A stretch of DNA of 64,000 nucleotides from Anagrus nilaparvatae (GCA_022575985.1 JAKSXM010000132.1:10416001-10480000), one strand, 5' to 3'. Positions 21,487-33,308 are shown, numbered from the stretch's first letter. Translations and numbers: made by a program. The notes: a model not told the origin generated them from the letters alone.

Positions 21487-22110
21487 ACAGGACTCAATGT
21501 TAATAAATAGGGTTTTTTGGTAATTTTTAATATAACTCTGCAACTTCGCAAGTTAACCAAAACACTTCTGTTTGGTCTTATTATTTTAATTTTAAATGTC
21601 ACTTTTCATGCCCTGTAAATGGCAATTTTTTATCACTGATCCTCTCATCACTATAGCCAATTAATCAAATAACCATTTTGAGTCCAAAATAACCAATTTT
21701 TAAATTGTTGCTAAAATTGTAATTTTTAATGAAAATCAATTTTATTGGTCTCAAAAATTTTCCACAAGCTTGAATTTTCTAAAAACTCTTTATTTGTTCC
21801 TTTTTAATTAATTTTTTTAACAGATATGATAATTTAAAGCAAGAGTTCCAATTTCAGAATTTTTAAAGTCTTTTATCATTATTTTTAAAGAGCGATATTT
21901 TTAAAACTATTTAAATAAGACAGAAAAGTAAAAAATATTTGGAAACTTGAAAAAAATTTTTAAGACCTATAAATCACATTTTTGTTAAAAATTATAATTT
22001 TGGCGAGAATTTAAAAATGGTCATTTGGTTAATTGGCTATAGCAATGGAAGAATCTGTGATAAAAAATTGCTGTTTACGGAGCTTGTAATACTAAAATTG
22101 GCTACAGCGG
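21487..22110. mobile_element. Foldback element, copy 2 (diverged)
   Basis: It shares the arm landmarks of 5403-6150 ('ggactcaatgttaataaata', 'ctctcatcactatagccaat', 'aaccaatttttaaattg') and their reverse complements in the right arm, with a central spacer near 21800-21920. The right outer end is decayed. A family of such foldbacks therefore exists in this genome. Confidence 0.65.
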
Positions 22111-22765
22111 AAAAACTGATCATTTTCTGAAAAAACTACTAACGTTTCCGTAATCGTACAACAAAAAACATAATACCCAGTGGTTAGGATATCTTTATTG
22201 TGTTCCAGGAACTCGAAATATTAAAAAATGGCTAAAAACGACTTAAGTTGGGCTAGAGTTAAAAACGTGGCCATTTTCCGAAAAAAGGATTAGAGTATTG
22301 ATTCATTTGTCAAATATTCTTGAAGTGAGATTCACGTTTTTTAGAGGGTTTAGATTTTACAGGTTAGTTTTTGAAAATAATAACGATTTAAAAATTATCA
22401 GCGTTAGTATTTTAATAAATTCTCTTCAGCAAATTTTAAAGCCCTTTTTAAAATACACGATCAATATGACCGATGTCACAGCTCACGTGCTATAATAAAT
22501 AATTAGCTTTATCAAAATTATTTTATAGTATATTGCAATTCTGTGTTCAGTAAAGTAAAGAATAGCCTGAATCGCATGATTAAATTGTAAACTGAGATTT
22601 AGGCCATTTTTTTATGGACTATGATAGTATACTATTTCACGTCGTCAGTGGTCAGGAAACACGTCTTCCACATGCTTCATAACCACTGACCAGAGAAAAA
22701 ACTTTTTCGCTATATATTTGCATACTTTTTTTAAATATCTATAGTTTAATCACGAATTTTCTTAA
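22111..22765. other. AT-rich non-coding DNA
   Basis: No supported gene. A weak inverted repeat of gtcagtgg type lies at about 22643-22692. Confidence 0.35.
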
Positions 22766-23690
22766 GGGTGTGTGGCTAGTACACCCCCTTATATCTGTAA
22801 CAAGAAGGTTACATTTAAAAAAATTTTTTTATCGGCAAAAATAATCACATGCTTCCGTCGGAACGAGAACTCGGACTTCCGAAACAGAAGGAACATGTCA
22901 CGAACCGACGCCATAGGACGTCTGACTCGTTCAAGAGAACAACGTTTCTCACGATACTCAAGTAAAATTTCGTTATTTTTCGTTTATTTTTATTTATTTT
23001 TTTTTTCAATTAATTTCGATTTATTAATAATTTTTGGTGCATATTATTAATTATAAATAATCATTAACTTCACGGTAAAATAAAGTGACTCGCTTAATAC
23101 GTGAAGTGAATTTTGTTCATTTCGGAGTCATAGCACGCAGTCGCTAAGACTCCATTATCGATAAATATTCCGGCTTGGAATATATCGATAAAATAATATC
23201 TCTCACACATTAATAAGTTTGGTCAGCAGTCGACGGAGGTTTAATCAGGAAGTTTCATTCTAGGAACATCTCTTCAGCAAGGTAAAAAAGAAGAGAATTT
23301 TATCTATGCGCGAATGTGCTCCGCGACGATTAATTAGGTAAATTAGGTAAAATAGCTAAATTTTTGTATACGGAAAGAAGCCCTTATTTTCATGCTCGTC
23401 CCTTTTTCCTTTCTTTTTTTACGGTTTGTTTTGTTAAATTCAACACTTTGATTTTTGGTTAATTAATAATTTTGGTTTAATAACCGGTGGCGCTCAACAT
23501 AATTTTGTAATATAATAAAGTTTCTATTTTAATAAATTAAATAAATAATCTTTATTTTAATAAATTCTATTTTTATTCAATTATTTACTGCCCCTTAAAA
23601 TATTTTATTTTCAGGGTCACGTAGCCGGCAACGAGCGAAGCGAAGTTCAAGGCGACGCTCGTTGCTCTAAAAATTAATTTGATATTTTTT
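22766..23690 (+). mobile_element. Possible LTR-retrotransposon leader/LTR remnant
   Basis: This less AT-rich block has an arrangement seen in LTR elements: GC-richer tracts at 22850-22960 and 23100-23300, a PBS-like 'ggtggcgctcaaca' (about 23486-23499), and an acceptor-like 'ttattttcag' followed by 'cacgtagccggcaacgagcg' (about 23622-23642). The last motif recurs near 28315-28330 after a polypyrimidine tract. No gag or pol survives, and no LTR pair was seen. An alternative is a non-coding first exon of a host gene. Confidence 0.28.
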
Positions 23691-26600
23691 ATTTTTCTAT
23701 AATTTTCCAATTTATTATTATTTTATTTTTTATATGACTTCGGTCATATATCCTAGAAATTTGCATCAGAAAAATTAAACGCTGCCACGAATTTTGGTTT
23801 GACAAACCAATTTGTTTGTTCTAGTTGACTACTCCTCAACGATTATTGTATTTGCTTCTGATGAAATATAATTAAAAGCACGTCACAACACATAGGCACC
23901 AAATGCAAAGGATGCGTCATGCAAATTTGATATTTCTAATTTTTGTCTCAACCAATAAATGTACCAATTTTGCATCTTATTTTTACAATGCGAGTCAAAG
24001 AAAATTTTCAAATACTAGAATTAAAAGTTTATGAATTCTTCTTTTGTAATGACATACAAACTAAGGTATACAGGTTATAAGAAAACTATATTTATATTTA
24101 TTGTAATTTTTTCACATATTTTATTTATATTTTTAGTTACTGTAGAAGCTGATATTAATAAATGAGAGAAATGTCTAATTTCAAATACATTTTATGTGAT
24201 ATAAACTAAAAAAAAACGGTTTTTTCATTTTTTTTGCCCAGTCCTGATCATTACAAAAGAAGAATTCATAAGATTTTATATTATAGAGTAATGGGCTATA
24301 AATAAGTAGTGGTATATAAATAGTAGTAATGGGATATAAATAAAAATAATAATAATTACTAAAATTAATTCTTAGTTATTTCAAGATAATGCAATTTTTA
24401 ATAAAAAATACGAGCAAATAAAAAAAAATTACCATATATTAAAATTTTGTATTTATTTTTTATATTTGAATCAGCCTATCGTTAATAATAATTCGCTTTA
24501 GCCATACATGAAGAGACTTCAATTGATATAATCATTTAAAAATAAAACAAAATATGCACATTCTCTTGAGCTTTATATTATTTTCTTCTATTTTGTTTTT
24601 TTTTTCAAGCATAATATTTTATATTATATAACGTTTTATATTACCCTAGAAATTAATTTAAAAGTTGGTTCATTTATTAAAATTTCTGAACACAAATAAT
24701 AAATATATATTAACTTAGAATAAAAATCTAAAAGTTTAAGGTGTTACAATACTAAAGCCGCCATTTTGTTTGTATTTTTTTTGATTTCTGAATTATCGAC
24801 GCTACATACATATGTAAAATCGTATATGTATTAGTATAATATTAGGTTATTTACATACTTTTTATTTAATTTTTTAATAATTATGCAATGAAACAAGTAA
24901 AACAAATTGGAAATATAATCTTTGATCTTTTATTTACCATATTATTTAAGTTTCATTAATCTGTGTAATCGTAATCATACTTTTCACAAGCTCCAAAGAT
25001 GATTTTCCATAAGAGCAATGTTAAACTACATACACTTTTTTCTTGATTAAATAATAATTAGGCAACCAAATTTGTAAAAGAAAGCTTATTTCATTTCTTA
25101 AAGACTTTATCTTTATGTTGTATAAGTTTTATTCATTTCTGTTATCATAAATATTTAGTATTGTAACACCTTAAGGAGGTATAAGTGCTGCATATGAGCA
25201 ATTACAGAACAGATTAGGTTTAAATTACACAGACTTAATGTTTTTAATGTATTAATAACACTGTTAAAATTTTATAACATTTCATACCTTTTACGATAAG
25301 AAATTAATAAAAACATTTAACATGGAAATCAAATGGCGGAAGCCAAAAAAACGTACATATTTTAAGATTTATCGTAAATTACAGAAGAGAATTTCAAGAA
25401 ACTCATTGGAGTAAGAAAAAAATTAATTAGGAATATTTTAAAAAAAAGTTTATGATGTTTTAAACCTTTTAAGAATATTAATTAATAAAATAAATATAGA
25501 AAATAACAATCTCGACATATATCTAGTAAACTTTGCAGTGCACATGCTTGGCGCGCATTTAAATAATATAAAAACGGAGCATTCAATATAAAGAAATGTA
25601 AATATAAAGAAAACTATTTTAATATTTATTAAAATTAAATTATTTGTTCTATTATTATGTTAAAAGCTAATTTTTTAATACATGAAAATTGATATTAAAT
25701 TACGTATAGGGATCTTTAAAATAACTAAATTTAGTGAATTTACTACGCGTTCCAATTGACGAAATACTTGACTAGGCTAGTAACACTTAAACCCCGTTAA
25801 ACTTAGTTTATTTTTAAATGATGCCAAAAATTAAATCACGTTAATATTCACATTAATAAAATATTACTTTTTTTTTCAAATTAATGATAAAAAAATTGAA
25901 ATTTAAAATAATAAAATTTTTTAGATGTGAAATTTTTATTTTTGTTATACATTTACTTTTAGATATTAAAAAATAACGACCTGGCTAATATTTAAATAAC
26001 TAAGCAAATATATTTATGCCAAACACATTAATTGGACTGGAAAATCCAGTATAAAAACAAGTATTTAAATATTTATACTTATATAAAAATATATGAGGTA
26101 TTCCTTATCAATTTTTTTTTTTTTTTTTAAAGACGTTTAAATATTAAATAATTCAAATTTAAAAAAACTCTGAAGAGATAATGTAACAGTACCAGTTTTG
26201 AAGGGGGCTTGATATTTTTGATTATAAGTTAATATGATTTGCAATACTTAAAAATTTATTGGGGTCTAGATCTTACACAATAAAAATAAAAAGGTAATTT
26301 TAAAAAATAGACGAGTATTTTGTTGCTATTATTGGACATTAAATAAAGGTATGTCCCGTTGTCCAGAGCAATTGTTCGGACACTTTTATAATGTTTAATG
26401 CCACTAAAATCATAACAACTTAATAAAATTTTTCCATTTTTCTTTTCTATCTTTAAGGTTGCAGTTTAATAATAACGTATTGTAAATTTAAATTTCTTTT
26501 ATTTTATTTTAAAATAAAGTTTCTATGAAATTTGAAAATTAAAACTATTATAATTACAAGAGCTTTTAAGACGAAATTAAAATAATAAAGCTAATTAAAG

Positions 26601-26903
26601 CTATAATTAATAATATTACAGCAATATGTAATTGATGTATTATTAAAATATAATAGTAATTAAAGTTAAATACAAAGAAAATTAGAAGGCAAAATATTTT
26701 TGATTATGCAATTTTGACTATTTTTTCTATTTAAAACTAAATATAATTTTTATATTTATTTAATTTAAAATGTATTTTTTTTTCTTATAATTGTTTGTTA
26801 AATTTATAAATTTATAAATCTATCATTATAAATCTATGATCTTATAAATCTTTGATATTTAAATCATTGATTTAAAAAAATTATCTTATTGTTAAAAAAA
26901 TTA
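23691..26903. other. AT-rich non-coding DNA with one inverted repeat (24029-24271)
   Basis: No gene is supported. Apart from the inverted repeat listed separately, I see only long A/T runs. Confidence 0.4.
24029..24271. mobile_element. Small inverted-repeat element (23-bp TIRs)
   Basis: TTATGAATTCTTCTTTTGTA begins a 23-bp arm at 24029-24051 that is repeated perfectly in reverse complement at 24249-24271, leaving a spacer of 197 bp. A perfect 23-bp match over 243 bp is unlikely by chance even in AT-rich DNA. No unambiguous target duplication was seen. Confidence 0.5.
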
Positions 26904-27789
26904 TAATTCTTTCATTTGCTTGCTTATAATATCTATATTTGTTTTGATGGTAGCTTCTAATTCTTTTTTTCATAAAAGCTAAAGCTTTTTTAGTATCACG
27001 CAATGCTTTCAATTGATGAGCTTTTTCTAATTTTGCTTCAGCCTCCTTTTATTTTTCAAGTAAATATATATACCATTCATCTAAGCAGCCAGCTGCTGAT
27101 AATTTTGGTTTTTTACAATTGCCCAATTTTTCTTTTTTTTTTTTTTTGGAAAATATTTTTTGGGGAATAATAATGCATCTGCAAAAGAACGATTCTTTGT
27201 TGATATATTTTCATTTTCTTTAGATTCAACCTCTGTAAAATAAATATTTATTATACAAAAATACTTGAATTAGCATCATATAAAATATTTGCATTTACAA
27301 ATATTTTTTTAATTGACGAAGATGCTATTTTTTTCAATAACTGTGTCTGTTTTAGGAGACGAAGTTGGCTGCAAAGATATTTTATTAGAAAACGAAATTT
27401 GTTGCAAGTTTTTTGTATCAGAAACAATTTGTTTTGTAGAATTGGGCTGTATGCTAGTTTGAATAATTGGATTTGAAGTGGAAGTTGGAATCTGAATAGA
27501 ATTTCTATTTTGATCTGACAAGGTATCTTGTTTTTTTTCTTCCACGAATTGGTTACCGGAATTATGGTTATTGGATTCACAATTATTTTTATCGGTAAAA
27601 AATTTAGATTAAATTAATTAACTTTTTTTGTTATTTTAAATTGTAAAATTTAACAAAGTACTTTCATAATTTTGGACATAAACTACGTATGCTAATGGTA
27701 AATCAAACTCTTCTGCAAACCATGAATTAAATTCATCTAATAATAATTATTTCAGATATAATGCGGAAATATTATGCCCGCATTAGCAA

Positions 27790-28340
27790 TTTAAATTTAC
27801 CCCGCACTCAACAATAAAAGTCGAAATTTGGCAACGCACGAGCAATGACGGCGGTTTTACAGCCGGAAGAAGAAAAGAGCTCCATGTGCGTGCCTCATTC
27901 TTGCGACCGATACCGGGCAAGGACAGTCGTCCATAATAGTCAAAAGTAAAGTCGTTCATTTTCTATTTAGTTACTATTAGATTAATCAAATTAAAAGTCA
28001 TTAAGTTAGTCAATCAATAAAATTAAAGTTAGTCAGTTCATTTAGTTTTGTTAAGAAATACTTGTAAAATTATACATGAATAAATGAATATAAATCATGC
28101 TTGATCGATACATGTGTATACGCGTGCACAACATTGATATCAATTTAATTATAAGTATTGGCCATATAACGTAAGTTTCTTTTATAAAAAATTATTATAA
28201 TTTACTTTATTAATTTTTATTAAATATTGTAATAAAATCAATCTCATCTTATTATTGACTTAGCTTCCCTTCCCTCCCCCCTTTTCAGGAATATATTCAA
28301 GGTAAGATTTTGTAGCCGGCAAATCCGAGCGCCGCTGATA
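27790..28340 (+). other. Less AT-rich block with splice-acceptor-like tract; possible LTR/leader relic
   Basis: 27825-27930 is distinctly GC-richer. After about 330 AT-rich bases a strong polypyrimidine tract and 'ttttcagg' (about 28262-28290) precede 'gtagccggcaaatccgagcg' (about 28311-28330), a motif shared with 23629-23642. A small hairpin (taatgcgg/ccgcatta, 27759-27785) lies just before. It separates blocks 2 and 3 of the minus-strand coding-like series. Confidence 0.28.
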
Positions 28341-28473
28341 ATTTATATGTAAGTTGAATTGTATAATAAGTAAAAATACCTCGGTTTAGATTTTTGATAA
28401 AAGCTTATTAAATTTTTATATTCTAATTAGTTCATAATAATAACGGGTAAATTAATCGAATTGGAATTACATA

Positions 28474-28541
28474 AGAGAAAGACCATATAAATGTGCGGTA
28501 TGTGCTATAGTGGAGAAGAACCTTTTAAATGTCAAGTCAGT
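28474..28541 (+). pseudogene. Degenerate C2H2 zinc-finger scrap
   Basis: It reads 'RERPYKCAVC' in one frame and, after a frame change, 'SGEEPFKCQVS', i.e. two linker-plus-first-Cys segments of adjacent C2H2 fingers with the helix between them lost. It is too short to function. Confidence 0.45.
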
Positions 28542-29055
28542 TAGGTTTTATTTTAAAAATCAGTTAGAGCCTTTTATTATCAGTAATTTATAGCAAATAC
28601 CCTGCATTACACAGAAGAGTCATCACTTATTAAGATATTTAACTATTGTAGAATATTTATTTTTGGATTCTCTTGATTATTGTTTTTTCTATCATTTATA
28701 TTGGTACTATCTGAATCAATTTTATATATTTTATTTATTGAATCAGAGGCATTATGTGGTAGAAGCATAGTTGGATTACTATTTTTATTATTTTCATATC
28801 TGGCTAATGATAGTACTGGGAAACCTGAGGCCATTACTTCTGCAATAATGTTTGATTAATTTGGTTTATTTATATTTTCATTTTTAAAATTATGGAATTT
28901 TGATTTACAAAAGTAGTACCATCATCAGTAACTTCAATTAAAATAGGATCACTATTATTTTTTGATAAATCATCTAAATTATTTGCTTCTTGAATAGTTT
29001 CCGTTTCTTTCGTGATTATTCCAGTAATATCTTTAGGATTTTGACCTAAATACAT

Positions 29056-29494
29056 TATTTATATGATGATCCCTTAATTGAAAATAGATAGACAATTCTG
29101 AAGTTGTTCTATTCACAGATATTATTCGCCTTCTGATTGGCCAATTGTAAATCGATTATTCGATTATATTTATTTTAAAAAATACAATTTGTTATTAAAT
29201 TTATTTATTATAAAATAAAAATAAACAAATAGGAAAGTATTTATGATAATTTATAATTTGATTCTAAAAGTATAAGGATTAATTAATATAATAAATATAA
29301 CTTATGATTATGAAACAATGTTGTTTATACGTGATTTGCGAAAAATAAGTAGTTAAAATTATAATAATTATGTTATTTATTTTATTTATAAATTAAAATA
29401 CAAAATATAAGTAAGAAAGAGAGGTTAAAATTAAAGTTTATTTTATTCATAAAAATATATCTGCAGCATGCTTATTTAAAAAAAGAATTTTTTT
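29056..29494. other. AT-rich non-coding DNA
   Basis: Nothing recognisable apart from AT-rich runs; it ends at the foldback. Confidence 0.4.
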
Positions 29495-30453
29495 CACACT
29501 AAACCTTAAAGAGCTTTTTGTTACCCAAAAAAGATTAAATGTTTATTTAATTCTTTTAAAAAGAATTATTTTGAGCTTAATTCTTTTCAAACAATTGTTT
29601 TTCATTTTTAATCTTTTCGGAATTTATTTTGACAACAAATCTTTATAAAGATTTAAAAAAAAAAAAATAACTTTCAAAAGGTTAAGTCGGAATTAAAATT
29701 GAAAGAAAATCATTTAGAAATTATTTTTAATTAGGAATTGAATAATAACCTCCAAAAAATCCAATACTGTAAATTTAAATGACTTAATAAGAATTTTTGC
29801 TGAATCAGCAATAAAAATTTGCTAACTAATGTATTAATGATTTTTAAGTGATTTTTATTTTAATTAATATATTAATATTTCCCAAACCACATCTCCAGAT
29901 GTTAATTTCATAAGATTTTTTATTTTATTTACTTATTTTTTTAAAAAAGACTAACTAAATACGTTATACTTTAATAACAATTATATTTATTAAGATCCAC
30001 AACTTATGTTTTACTAGCGTTTAAGCTACACACCAAACCTAAATGAGTTTTTTGTTACGCAGAAAAGATTGAATGTTTATTTAATTCTTTAGAGAGGAAT
30101 TAAATAAACATTCAATCTTTTCAGCGTAATAAAAACTTTTTTGGGTTTGGTGTGTATAAATTATAATTATAATTCAAATAAAAACACGTTGTTTATAATC
30201 TATTTTAAATTGGTTATAAATAAATTAATTTCTAAATGATTTTCTTTCAATTTTAATTCCGACTTAACCTTTTGAAAGTTATTTTTTTTTTTTAAATCTT
30301 TATAAAGATTTGTGGTCAAAATAAATTCCGAAAAGATTAAAAATGAAAAACAATTGTTTTAAAAGAATTAAGCTCAAAATAATTCTTTTTAAAAGAATTA
30401 AATAAACATTAAATCTTTTTCGGGTAACAAAAAGCTCTTTAAGGTTTAGTGTG
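29495..30453. mobile_element. Foldback element with about 230-bp arms, containing a related small foldback
   Basis: The left arm (29495-about 29725) starts CACACTAAACC and continues 'agagctttttgttaccc', 'gattaaatgtttatttaa'. The right arm (about 30225-30453) is its reverse complement ending GGTTTAGTGTG. The arms match closely by eye. The interior is AT-rich and non-coding, and a second foldback of the same family sits inside it (30027-30156). Confidence 0.82.
30027..30156. mobile_element. 130-bp palindrome, internally deleted relative of the enclosing foldback
   Basis: It starts TACACACCAAACC and ends with the reverse complement. Its arm ('gagttttttgttacgc', 'gattgaatgtttatttaa') is plainly a diverged version of the outer element's arm, so a miniaturised member sits inside a larger one. 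TA is present at both outer edges. Confidence 0.8.
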
Positions 30454-30837
30454 ATAGATTATAAAATTAAAAAATTATATTTTTTAATATGCCGAAAAGT
30501 TTACTATTGTGATAAAAAACAATTAAAAATAACAAATGGAATATTATTAAGGGAGAAAATTAATCTAATTATAATTATCGACTTTGAAAACATTTTCTCA
30601 GATTATAACATCAAACGGCCAAAAAATGCTTTATAATATAACTGTAGATCTAATTCTTTTATAGTTTTCAAGCAGTTGTCATCATGATTTCAGATGTTTG
30701 ATCTCAAAAATTCACTCTGCTGCTTCTGTAGTCAAGTCAATACACATATAATTATACTTATAAAGTTATAACCTGATTGATAATATCCTGGGAATTAATT
30801 TTTGTTAACACAAATAAAGTTAACTAACGTTAACACG
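30454..30837. other. AT-rich non-coding DNA
   Basis: No supported feature; the 61-codon frame at 30451-30636 is unsupported. Confidence 0.35.
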
Positions 30838-31100
30838 GATCATGTTTATATATAGGGAGAGGTACTTGGTGAAGCTAGAAATTGACGGAAGGAAAAGGAG
30901 TAAGGGTAAAATGGATTTAGGGACTGTAGGTTTATGGAATTAGAATAGTTTGATTTGGGGATCTAGGATAATTTGGACTTAAGGACTAAGTTTGAGTTCA
31001 AGAAATTAAAATATTTTTAACTTAGGAACTTAAAGAACTTATTTGTAGGGGATTAGAATAATTTGGGGCTAGGTACCTAGAATAAAATCAATTAATGTTA
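30838..31100 (+). repeat. 'gacttagaataat' family, copy 3
   Basis: 'atcatgtttatatataggga' head, then degenerate units 'ttagggactgtagg', 'gaattagaatagtttgattt', 'ggggctaggtacctagaata'. No G-run remains. Confidence 0.6.
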
Positions 31101-31504
31101 ATAATTATCAAAACTTGTTTGTTTAAATCAGACATTTTTGATTTAAACTAGAATTCTCTGGATAAAGACAGACTTTCAGTGTAATACTGGATTTCTGAGA
31201 GCAATAATCTGATATGGAATGAAGGTAAATGTCTATTGAATAATTCCTGGTTAAAATTAAATTTTTTAAAATATTAATCGACCCCATACAAAATAAAAAT
31301 TACTTCATAAGCTTCAGCATACATTTCAAACAATTAAATTTTTATAATTTTCAAATTAGTTTTAAAAAAAATTTTTGGATAATTAAAAAAAAAAATAGAA
31401 AAAAAATAGATCTTTGAAATCTATGTCCGGTTAAATAAAAAAAGCAAACAATGAAAACCGTATTTTGAGAATAAACAAAGATAACGCAAAATAAATTTTT
31501 TGTA

Positions 31505-31695
31505 TACATGGAACATATTTATAGGCAGGGGTGTATTACAAGCATGTCATTTGGGGGGAGGGGGAGTCAATTGGACTAAGAATATTTTCGATTTAGGGAC
31601 TTAGAATAATCCAGCTTTAACGACTTCGAATAGTTATGTTTAAGGGTTATAAAATAGGAAGGATTTTAGGAGCTTAAAATTCGAATAGGAAAATA
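31505..31695 (+). repeat. 'gacttagaataat' family, copy 4
   Basis: 'acatatttataggcaggggt', 'attacaagcatgtcattt', a G-rich run (31553-31565), then 'gatttagggacttagaataa' units. Confidence 0.65.
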
Positions 31696-31744
31696 AAAAA
31701 ATAATTAAAAAGATTATTTAATATAAGTGTTAAATTTACAGAAG

Positions 31745-32400
31745 CCTTTTGAATTATTGTTCTTTGTCTTACGTATGAGGTGGCTCTAAAAAGGGTCGTT
31801 TGGTTTTTTTGTAAAATAATCGATGTGTGACCCCAGCTACGCGCTATAAATTAATAATTCACAATCACACAAAATGAAAGACACACTTTCATACACAATC
31901 ACATAAAATTAAAGAAACTTACAATACAATACGAGCACCTCGTGCTTAGGTGATGTCTCCTGGCCAGGAATTCAATTTTCACCTCTTCGAGTCTACGAAC
32001 TCGGAAAATGCACCAAGAAGCCTACAAACTGCTTCAGTAAAGAGGATCTCCAAGATCCACACCAAGTATACCAAGCACAGTCAAACAGCAAGCAAAGGCG
32101 TTAAAATTCACAGCGTCGAGGCTGAAGTCAGAACTGCGAATGTTGCTCCGGCCAATATCGCGGTTATATTTATAGACCTCTCTTAACTCGGTCGCGCTTG
32201 CTGATTGGCGCGTGCGCGACAAAACCGTTATAAATTTTGTGATAGCTGCTAGAGCAAAGGAATCAAAGACCCTCACAAAGAAATGTTATTGCCGTAGGAG
32301 CAAAGGGAGCAAAGACCAATGCTAAGCACCGCGAAGCTAAGTTTACGTGGCAAGGCTATTTGAAAGACTACGGACGGCCGAGCTCAGTACTATGCCTAAT
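31745..32400 (-). mobile_element. Repeat with histone-type promoter boxes and degraded 3' stem-loop, copy B
   Basis: Read on the minus strand it has, in order: 'cttagcttcgcggtgcttag' shared with copy A, a CCAAT box (32204-32208, 'gcgccaatcagc'), a TATA box TATAAATATAACC (32162-32174), a cap-like 'cattcgcagttctgacttca', a 370-bp body, and a degraded stem-loop (31782-31797). Spacing from CCAAT to TATA to body to stem-loop matches a histone gene in layout and length, but no histone frame could be read. The open frames on both strands here are not supported. Confidence 0.58.
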
Positions 32401-33082
32401 TGACGTTTTACCTATTACTTCTGTAGTTAACCGCGTTGTAAAAAATACGAGTTTACGTACTTAGCATTTTACTGCATAATACGGCGTATTTAAAATATCC
32501 AATTAGTGCCTTCAAAAAACTTCTAGCGTATAACTAAATATAAAATTTTTAAAACTGCGCACTTGATTATGAAAACTAATTGGTTTATTTATTTTTAAAT
32601 AAACTTTTTATTCTAAGTTATTAAAAATTTTTAATAAACAAATTACATAACAATTGAGTACAGTATTTCAAAAGAACATTATAAGTCAATTATTTTATAA
32701 ATATAGATCTATTATGGTTCTAAAACTTAAAACATGTATATGGGTGATTTTCAAAGGGACGGTATACATAGTGTCCTTCCCACTTATATCCAAAACGAAA
32801 GCTCACTTGAAATTTTTTTTTCTTTTTAAAAGTTGATAAATAATATTTTTTTTAAAGTCACAACCCACTGCACATATTTAACTAAGATTCAAAAAAAATT
32901 TTGTGGGGCATATATGTTAAAAATGTCGCAACCGTCCACTGCCCTTTGGCAATATGCCAATTTTCGATATTAATATTTTGCTTAAAATTTGAATTTAAAT
33001 TTTTCTGTAGAATGCATGTGATGTATTTATGTCCCAAAAATATATTCTTTTCCTCAAAATGAATTTTCATGCAGTCCTCTTA
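32401..33082. other. AT-rich non-coding DNA
   Basis: No supported gene; two small open frames (32654-32836 and 32882-33070) lack any motif. Confidence 0.35.
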
Positions 33083-33308
33083 GGCACATTCTACAATAGC
33101 CACATACACAAATATAGAAGTACCTATGGATAGATATATTTGTGTATGGCCAACCTAATTTTAAAATCTGCCTTACCAGCAGGTAAAAAGTCTACAATAA
33201 TTAATGTAGAAAAATAGAGGGCGCAGTTATCTGAAGGTTGGCCATACACAAATATGTCTATCCATAGGTACTTCTATATTTGTGTATGTGGCTATTGTAG
33301 AATGTGCC
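33083..33308. mobile_element. 226-bp MITE with TTA target duplication (PIF/Harbinger/Tourist-like)
   Basis: The arms, about 74 bp each (33083-33156 and 33235-33308), are near-perfect inverted repeats starting GGCACATTCTACAATAGCC. TTA flanks both sides (33080-33082 and 33309-33311). A 3-bp TTA/TWA duplication plus a terminal GGC fits the PIF/Harbinger superfamily. No coding. Confidence 0.85.

Larger units (their letters stand above)
26904..29055 (-). pseudogene. Minus-strand coding-like blocks of unknown identity (possible decayed multi-exon gene)
   Basis: Five blocks, in minus-strand order, look protein-coding by amino-acid makeup. (1) 29055-28870: acidic, 'MYLGQNPKDITGIITKETE', 'DPILIEVTDDGTTFV'. 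(2) 28834-28643: 'MASGFPVLSLARYENN', then Asn/Asp-rich. (3) about 27745-27634: 'DEFNSWFAEEFDLPLAYVVY'. (4) 27545-27309: Ser/Thr/Gln/Asn-rich. (5) 27237-26904: preceded by an acceptor-like tttattttacag, then 'EVESKENENISTKNRSFADA', and in a second frame 'KLGNCKKPKLSAAGCLDEWY', 'EAEAKLEKAHQLKALRDTKK', predicted charged coiled-coil. A stop and an A-run frameshift interrupt block 5. The order and shared strand suggest one gene, but the exon joins are not proven and I recognise no domain. It may equally be a decayed element-encoded protein. Confidence 0.35.

Noticed and set aside
22643..22692. Inverted repeat gtcagtgg as a MITE or operator
   Set aside because: Only eight matched bases over a short distance, expected by chance in this much sequence.
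32034..32276. 80-codon minus-strand frame covering the TATA region of copy B
   Set aside because: It runs through promoter-like boxes and is not kept in copy A; a non-coding explanation is simpler.
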